From Thiotrichales bacterium (GTDB lineage: Bacteria; Pseudomonadota; Gammaproteobacteria; Thiomicrospirales; Thiomicrospiraceae), in the NCBI GenBank assembly GCA_027036095.1, contig JALVTA010000114.1:1-7521 (forward strand): a stretch of 7,521 nt of DNA, in the 5' to 3' direction. Of this stretch, positions 5,489 to 7,521 are shown piece by piece. The notes below the pieces were generated by a model. The model did not search any database. It was given only the letters and a program-made list of their open reading frames with translations, and had not been told where the DNA came from. The position numbers and the translations under genes are program-made. Every line of letters begins with the position of its first letter. Positions within the stretch are counted from its first letter, which is position 1.

Positions 5489-6348
5489 GCCTGCTCCTCT
5501 TTGTCTGCATTGTGCATGAACTGTTTCAGTTGTGCAATTTCCGCCGGCCAGCGTTGGGGATCGATGGTTTCGAGGATGAAGGGGCGGCCGTCCCAGCGGG
5601 CATCCTGCATCAGCTGGCGGAAGGGTTCCCAGCCCAGCTGGCCTTCCCCAAGGCTGTGGTGTCGGTCCAGCCGGCTGCCCAGCGCCCCTTTGCTGTCGTT
5701 GACATGGAAGGCGAGCACTTTTTCCTGTCCCACGGTGTCGCATAGCTGGCGCATGACACCCTCGTAGTCGCCGCGCAGGTCGTAGCCCACGGCATAGGCA
5801 TGGCAGGTGTCGATGCACACGCCTACCCGCTCGGGCTGTTCCACCTGTTGCATGATTTCGGCCAGCTGTTCGAAACGCCAGCCCACGTTGGATCCCTGCC
5901 CGGCGGTGTTTTCCAGCACGGCGATGACTTCCGGCACCTGTTCCAGCGCCATGTTGATGGCACGGGCGATGCGGGCCAGACAGGCGGATTCGCTGATCTG
6001 GCGCAGGTGGCTGCCGGGATGGAAGTTGAGCATGCGGATGCCCAGCTGGTGGCAGCGGCTCAGTTCGTCAATGAAGGCGTCGAGGGATTTGCGCCACTTG
6101 TCCTCTTCCGGGTGGCCCAGGTTGATCAGGTAGCTGTCATGGGGAAGGATCTGGCGGGGACCATAGCCAAGTTCCTGACAGCGCTGGCGGAACAGGGCAA
6201 TCTGTTCATCCGTCAGAGGTTTGGCATGCCACTGGCGCTGATTCTTGGTGAACAGGGCGAAGGCGGTGGCGCCGATGGCATGGGCTCTGACAGGCGCTTC
6301 GGCCACGCCGCCGGCGGCGGAGACATGGGCACCAATGTATTTGGTCAT
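5485..6348 (-). CDS. nfo: Endonuclease IV (AP endonuclease)
   Basis: This 287-aa TIM-barrel enzyme cuts the DNA backbone 5' of abasic sites and trims blocked 3' ends in base-excision repair, using three zinc ions. All nine metal ligands known from E. coli Nfo are present by alignment: His70, His110, Glu146, Asp180, His183, His215, Asp228, His230 and Glu260. They sit in recognisable motifs (LPHDSYLINL, NFHPGSH, VLENTAGQG, CIDTCHAYAVGYD, HVNDSKG, DRHHSLGEG, LETID). Length matches the family (285 aa in E. coli). Two starts are possible: ATG 6348 (MTKYIGAH, AGGA 10 nt upstream) and ATG 6354 (two residues longer, AGGA 4 nt upstream). I prefer 6348. It is the first gene of a tight unit with pyrE and sixA, and divergent from the 162-aa gene. 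Confidence 0.97.
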   Translation of the reverse strand: MTKYIGAHVSAAGGVAEAPVRAHAIGATAFALFTKNQRQWHAKPLTDEQIALFRQRCQELGYGPRQILPHDSYLINLGHPEEDKWRKSLDAFIDELSRCHQLGIRMLNFHPGSHLRQISESACLARIARAINMALEQVPEVIAVLENTAGQGSNVGWRFEQLAEIMQQVEQPERVGVCIDTCHAYAVGYDLRGDYEGVMRQLCDTVGQEKVLAFHVNDSKGALGSRLDRHHSLGEGQLGWEPFRQLMQDARWDGRPFILETIDPQRWPAEIAQLKQFMHNADKEEQA

Positions 6349-6363
6349 GGTCATGGAGTCCTG

Positions 6364-6382
6364 TTGGCACGGTGGTTGCCAA
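6364..6382 (-). promoter_or_regulatory. Inverted repeat TTGGCA-N7-TGCCAA in front of nfo
   Basis: Two perfect 6-bp half-sites (6364-6369 and 6377-6382) are separated by seven bases. On the nfo mRNA this could fold as a hairpin ending one base before the AGGA ribosome binding site (6359-6362). On DNA it has the form of a dimeric repressor operator in the divergent promoter region. Which role applies, if either, is not known. Confidence 0.45.
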
Positions 6383-6419
6383 TAGGTTAGCACAGCGAAA
6401 TGACTGACAGATTTTTGAC

Positions 6420-6429
6420 AGGAGGTGAT
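6420..6429 (+). promoter_or_regulatory. Extended ten-base Shine-Dalgarno of the 162-aa gene
   Basis: AGGAGGTGAT matches, without mismatch, the complement of the 16S rRNA 3' end (ATCACCTCCT). GGAGG is six bases from the ATG at 6432. It decides the start and suggests very efficient ribosome recruitment, if not overly tight binding. Confidence 0.85.
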
Positions 6430-6431
6430 GT

Positions 6432-6920
6432 ATGCCCATTGATCTATCACAGGTGGATCCGCTCAAGCCCAAGAAGGCGCTGCTGGAGGCAGCCATGGCG
6501 CACCAGCGGCGCAGCGCCATGCCGGAGGCCGATGTCCCGTCGGAGGAGATTCCGCCCGATCTCCAGTGGCTCGTGGAGGACAAGAAGGCGGTGCACGATC
6601 TGGTGCGCCAGATGGATGCGGCCATTGGCGAGCTGGCCCGTCAGCTGCGTCAGGCCGAGACCGTGAGCCGCAACGGGGGCAAGCAGCTGGAGAGCCAGCA
6701 GAAGCTGCTCTACAAGCAGATCCGCACCCTCAACGGCCTGATGAAGCGACAGATTGAGGCCTTTGAGCTGATCAACCGCAAGGTGGAAAAGATCCACATC
6801 GCCGAGCAGACGGTGCTGCCTCAGCTGGCCATGGGGCTGGTGGGCGGTCTGGTGGCCGGTGTTACCGTGGCCGTGACCCTGCCGTGGGTGCAGCTGCTGA
6901 TGGCGCGGCTGACGCAATAG
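6432..6920 (+). CDS. Hypothetical coiled-coil protein with C-terminal membrane anchor
   Basis: I do not recognise this 162-aa protein as a named family. It has a charged, proline-containing N-terminus (1-45), a long helical and heptad-like region (about 50-122, with many Gln, Leu, Lys and Arg), and one hydrophobic segment near the C-terminus (about 131-157, LAMGLVGGLVAGVTVAVTLP). That segment is glycine-rich with small-xxx-small spacing, which favours helix-helix packing. There is no signal peptide, so the likely topology is a cytoplasmic coiled coil tail-anchored in the inner membrane. A strong Shine-Dalgarno fixes the start. It is divergent from nfo, and 53 bases before a CysJ-like reductase gene on the same strand. 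A role in assembling or tethering a membrane redox partner is only a guess from position. Confidence 0.82.
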   Translation: MPIDLSQVDPLKPKKALLEAAMAHQRRSAMPEADVPSEEIPPDLQWLVEDKKAVHDLVRQMDAAIGELARQLRQAETVSRNGGKQLESQQKLLYKQIRTLNGLMKRQIEAFELINRKVEKIHIAEQTVLPQLAMGLVGGLVAGVTVAVTLPWVQLLMARLTQ

Positions 6921-6929
6921 CCTGCTGAC

Positions 6930-6955
6930 AGAGGGGCTGCGGCCTCTTTTCTTTT
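6930..6955 (+). terminator. Possible weak terminator after the 162-aa gene
   Basis: AGAGGGGC, loop TGCG, and GCCTCTTT form an imperfect 8-bp stem with three G-U pairs, followed by TCTTTT. It starts nine bases after the stop codon. It may end or only attenuate transcription before the downstream reductase gene. Confidence 0.5.
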
Positions 6956-6973
6956 GCCCGACCGTGGGGCAGA

Positions 6974-7521
6974 ATGGCGCTCATGAAGACGATGCAGCAT
7001 TTTCCCGTGCTGGCCCTTGAGCGCCAGAGTGCGCCGGATGCGGACAAGCGGGTCTGGTGCCTGAAGCTGGCGTGTGAGGAGGCCTACACGCCCGGCGACT
7101 GGTTTCTGGTGCAGCCGATCAATCCGCCGCCGGTGGTGGAGGATGTGCTGCGGGCGCTCTCGCTCAGCGGGCATGAGCGGGTGACCTTGCGCCGTGTCGG
7201 TGAAGTGACCTCGGCCGAGGCGCTCAGCCGGCATCTGGAAATCACCCAGCTCGACCCTGCGCTGCTCAACCGCCTCAAGCGGACATTCGGCATCGGGGCG
7301 TGGACGGACCGCGCCGAGATGGCCGCCTGGGCCGCCCGACGCAACCTGCTGGATCTGCTGTGCGACTATCCCGAAGCCCGCGCGCTCGGGCTGGAGCTGC
7401 TGCCGCAGCTGTCCGTGCTGGCGCCCCGTTTCTACTCCATCGCCTCCTCGTGGCGGGCCACGCCCGGCGAGGTGCACCTGCTCTTTCGCGAGGTGGTGCA
7501 CCATGTGTGCGACCGGGAACA
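6974..7521 (+). CDS. CysJ/diflavin-reductase-like FAD-binding oxidoreductase, N-terminal part (runs off the window)
   Basis: The frame stays open to the window end, with 182 complete codons visible. It resembles the FAD-binding and connecting domain of CysJ (sulfite reductase flavoprotein) and related NADPH diflavin reductases. YTPGDWFLVQP (38-48) aligns with CysJ YQPGDALGIW, LLDLLCDYPEA with IVDMVRFSP, and LAPRFYSIASS (149-159) contains the RxYS FAD-binding motif (Arg152, Tyr154, Ser155). The NADP-binding half would lie beyond the window. There is no flavodoxin (FMN) domain before it: an in-frame TGA occurs at 6926-6928 and the 162-aa gene fills the space upstream. It would thus be an FAD/NADPH module working with a separate flavodoxin or another acceptor. 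Three in-frame ATGs (6974, 6983, 6992) and no strong Shine-Dalgarno leave the exact start unsettled. Substrate unknown. Confidence 0.8.
   Translation, partial: MALMKTMQHFPVLALERQSAPDADKRVWCLKLACEEAYTPGDWFLVQPINPPPVVEDVLRALSLSGHERVTLRRVGEVTSAEALSRHLEITQLDPALLNRLKRTFGIGAWTDRAEMAAWAARRNLLDLLCDYPEARALGLELLPQLSVLAPRFYSIASSWRATPGEVHLLFREVVHHVCDRE

Larger units (their letters stand above)
6349..6431. promoter_or_regulatory. Divergent promoter region between nfo and the 162-aa gene
   Basis: The 83-base gap must carry initiation signals for nfo-pyrE-sixA and probably for the rightward gene. Toward nfo, a weak -10-like TAACCT is preceded by TG and a CTGTCA at 15-base spacing. Rightward, no good -10 is seen. 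A TGACAG direct repeat occurs at 6405-6410 and 6416-6421, eleven bases apart (one helical turn). No LexA-type CTG-N10-CAG box is visible. Confidence 0.35.

Noticed and set aside
4862..5767. 301-aa plus-strand open frame antisense to pyrE and nfo
   Set aside because: It lies opposite two well-supported genes in a GC-rich region where antisense frames stay open by codon bias; its product is Gly/Ala/Val-rich with no motif.
5489..5818. N-terminal extension of the pyrE frame
   Set aside because: The frame is open upstream, but the extension overlaps nfo coding sequence, is low-complexity, and AGGAG plus family alignment place the start at 5488.
6355..6431. LexA/SOS box in front of nfo
   Set aside because: CTGT and ACAG half-sites occur but not in a CTG-N10-CAG arrangement.
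6821..7504. 227-aa minus-strand open frame opposite the reductase and the 162-aa gene
   Set aside because: Its Arg/Gln/His-rich composition is typical of a shadow frame, and the plus strand has recognisable FAD-binding motifs.

Overview
The window looks like a piece of chromosome from a gammaproteobacterium. The 5S rRNA has the gammaproteobacterial form of the helix around the CCGAACTCAGAAGTGAAACGC block, and the 23S 3' end (CCGTGAGGCTTGG) agrees. The protein set also fits a Gram-negative with a conventional outer membrane: a FadL-type porin, an OmpA-like protein, nfo, pyrE, sixA and a CysJ-like flavin module. Genus cannot be assigned from this sequence alone. Nothing resembles an insertion sequence, prophage, CRISPR array or known defence island.

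Layout. 1-319 is the tail of an rRNA operon: the last bases of 23S, a spacer with two hairpins, a complete 5S and a strong intrinsic terminator. 392-1546 (minus) is an unrecognised 384-aa protein. It is divergent from a 143-aa O6-alkylguanine-DNA alkyltransferase (1545-1976), and their start codons overlap inside one CATG. 1977-2148 is an A/T-richer gap leading to a FadL/OMPP1-family porin (2149-3438). The porin ends in its own terminator, facing a second terminator that serves the convergent OmpA-like gene (3585-4229, minus).

Upstream of ompA on the minus strand lies a tight operon, nfo-pyrE-sixA (6348 down to 4344): a 4-bp ATGA overlap, then a 2-nt gap. It combines abasic-site repair, the penultimate step toward UMP, and a phosphohistidine phosphatase. 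The 83-bp gap before nfo is shared with a divergent gene (6432-6920) for a coiled-coil, tail-anchored protein of unknown role, which has a 10-base Shine-Dalgarno. The window ends inside a CysJ-like FAD-binding module (6974 onward) that starts without a flavodoxin domain.

Most of this is ordinary housekeeping and envelope sequence. I see no clear undescribed multi-gene system. The most interesting points are small: the interlocked start codons with a probable leaderless transcript, the flavodoxin-less reductase next to a tail-anchored coiled-coil protein, a hairpin near the predicted 5' end of the ompA-like mRNA, an inverted repeat against the nfo ribosome binding site, and a perfect 13-bp tandem duplication at the porin stop codon.
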